Shown here in pieces: positions 63,330 through 64,000 of a stretch of DNA of 64,000 nucleotides (position 1 is its first letter; every line of letters starts with the position of its first letter). Source of the stretch: Pseudomonadota bacterium. Lineage in GTDB: Bacteria; Pseudomonadota; Alphaproteobacteria; Sphingomonadales; Sphingomonadaceae. The notes under the pieces were generated by a model that ran no database searches, was not told where the DNA came from, and saw only the letters and a program-made list of their open reading frames with translations. A program made the position numbers and the translations under genes. The DNA is taken from positions 1-64,000 of the forward strand of contig JAJZTH010000001.1 in NCBI GenBank assembly GCA_021849075.1. The letters are read 5' to 3'.

Positions 63330-64000
63330 TCAGGCGGCGTTCTTGGCCTCCCGCGCCGTCGTGTAGCGATTATCGGGCACCGCCAGCCCCAGATGTTCGC
63401 GGAAGGTGGCGCCTTCATAATCGGTGCGGAACAGCCCGCGCGCCTGAAGGATGGGAATCACCTTGTCGACAAATTGCTCCAGTTGTCCGGGCAATGGCTC
63501 GAAGATGACGAAGCCGTCCGCCGCTCCGCTCTCGAACCATGCCTGCAATCGATCCGCCACGGTTTGCGGCGACCCGACAAAGGCGCCGCGCGGGGTGGCC
63601 AGCCTTTCGGCGATCTGGCGCAGGGTCAGATTGTCCGCACGCACTTCCGCCAGGATGCGCAGCGTGCCGCTCTGCTGACTGTTGAGGCCGATATGTTCGA
63701 CATCCGGGAAAGGCGCGTCGAGGTCATATTGGCGGAAATCATGGTCGTTGAAGGTGCGCGACAGATAGCCAAGGCCGGTGTCGATCGATTCGAGCGCAGC
63801 CAGTTCGCGATAGCGCGCCTCCGCCTCTTCGTCGGTATCGCCGATGATCGGGGCGATGCCGGGCAGGATGAACAGCTGGTCGGCGTCGCGGCCAAAGCCC
63901 TTCGCCCGCGCCTTCACATCGGCATAATAAGCTTGCCCCTCTTCCTGCGTCGGGGCGTGGGTGAAGATCACCTCCGCCCGGCGTGCGGCGAAGCTGCGGC
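63330..64000 (-). CDS. LLM-class flavin monooxygenase, NtaA/SnaA/DszA type (5' cut off)
   Basis: The last about 223 residues only; the frame runs off the right edge (63972-64000 already reads RSFAARRAEV). VIFTHAPTQEEGQAYYADVKARAKGFGRD and ILPGIAPIIGDTDEEAEARYRELAALES, then the lid/C-terminal region GAFVGSPQTVADRLQAWFESGAADGF, are those of the FMN-dependent NtaA-type bacterial-luciferase-like monooxygenases. Substrate unknown; relatives act on sulfur compounds, aminopolycarboxylates or related molecules. Confidence 0.88.
   Translation of the reverse strand, partial: RSFAARRAEVIFTHAPTQEEGQAYYADVKARAKGFGRDADQLFILPGIAPIIGDTDEEAEARYRELAALESIDTGLGYLSRTFNDHDFRQYDLDAPFPDVEHIGLNSQQSGTLRILAEVRADNLTLRQIAERLATPRGAFVGSPQTVADRLQAWFESGAADGFVIFEPLPGQLEQFVDKVIPILQARGLFRTDYEGATFREHLGLAVPDNRYTTAREAKNAA

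Overview
The window is a contiguous piece of a GC-rich alphaproteobacterial chromosome, most likely from the Sphingomonadaceae (Sphingobium/Sphingomonas-like). Reasons: sphingomonad-style TonB receptors with an IVVTA plug start, a split cobalamin-dependent methionine synthase, the rsmI/yraN/gshB/dedA block, abundant short Ala-rich lipoproteins, and intergenic palindromes with the TTCGACAAGCTCAG core. Genus is an inference. Gene density is high, with many ATGA/GTGA stop-start overlaps. No prophage, CRISPR array, plasmid functions or rRNA were seen; the only mobile DNA is an IS5-like transposase 3' remnant at the left edge.

Layout. 1-407: a 90-bp tandem duplication and the IS remnant, abutting the stop of a TPR-sulfotransferase. 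408-3.8 kb: minus-strand operon of parvulin-like PPIase, HupE/UreJ-like membrane protein and TPR-sulfotransferase. 3.9-9.7 kb: methionine/one-carbon operon (ArsR-methyltransferase fusion, metF, metH N-terminal gene, metH remainder) with a perfect palindromic operator at its head. 9.9-17.3 kb: small lipoproteins, a glycine-zipper protein, a phytase-like esterase, rpmB, tadA, a GT-C-like membrane protein, gtrA and xerC. 17.3-21.6 kb: dedA, gshB, yraN, rsmI and a divergent LpoA-like lipoprotein. 21.6-26.5 kb: vitamin B12 uptake (btuDC, btuF, and btuB behind a cobalamin riboswitch). 26.6-28 kb: fdhD and mobA (molybdenum cofactor). 28-36.4 kb: nitrate/nitrite assimilation (nasT, nasS, narK, porin, nirB, nirD, cobA). 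36.5-41.1 kb: a TonB receptor and a GH3 beta-glucosidase. 41.3-51.2 kb: tRNA-Lys, tRNA-Tyr, rlmB, a 2Fe-2S ferredoxin, alkA, a response regulator and HWE-type kinase, murA, a Crp/Fnr regulator, a mini cytochrome c, an HNH protein, gluQRS, HIG1 and a PduO-type adenosyltransferase. 51.4-64 kb: a GGDEF protein, egtB-egtD, HAD, DUF1176, NupC, a Tat/lipoprotein dioxygenase, an OmpR/EnvZ-type pair, a four-gene set headed by a membrane-anchored LuxR-type protein, and a truncated flavin monooxygenase.

How parts connect. B12 uptake, an ATP:corrinoid adenosyltransferase and B12-dependent MetH form a coherent cobalamin economy. mobA and cobA supply molybdenum cofactor and siroheme chemistry for nitrate/nitrite assimilation, although no assimilatory nitrate reductase catalytic subunit lies here. 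The best regulatory discovery is a pair of RNA leaders, before nirB and before narK. Each has two hexaloop hairpins (A at loop position 1, G at position 4) overlapping an intrinsic terminator, as expected for antitermination by the ANTAR protein NasT encoded alongside.

The second notable item is a two-copy, roughly 106-bp structured intergenic element (54598-54703 and 61173-61279). Its stems differ in sequence but keep pairing, it sits between convergent genes, and it supplies stop codons to three of the four flanking genes. Function calls are by reading motifs only; no database search was run.
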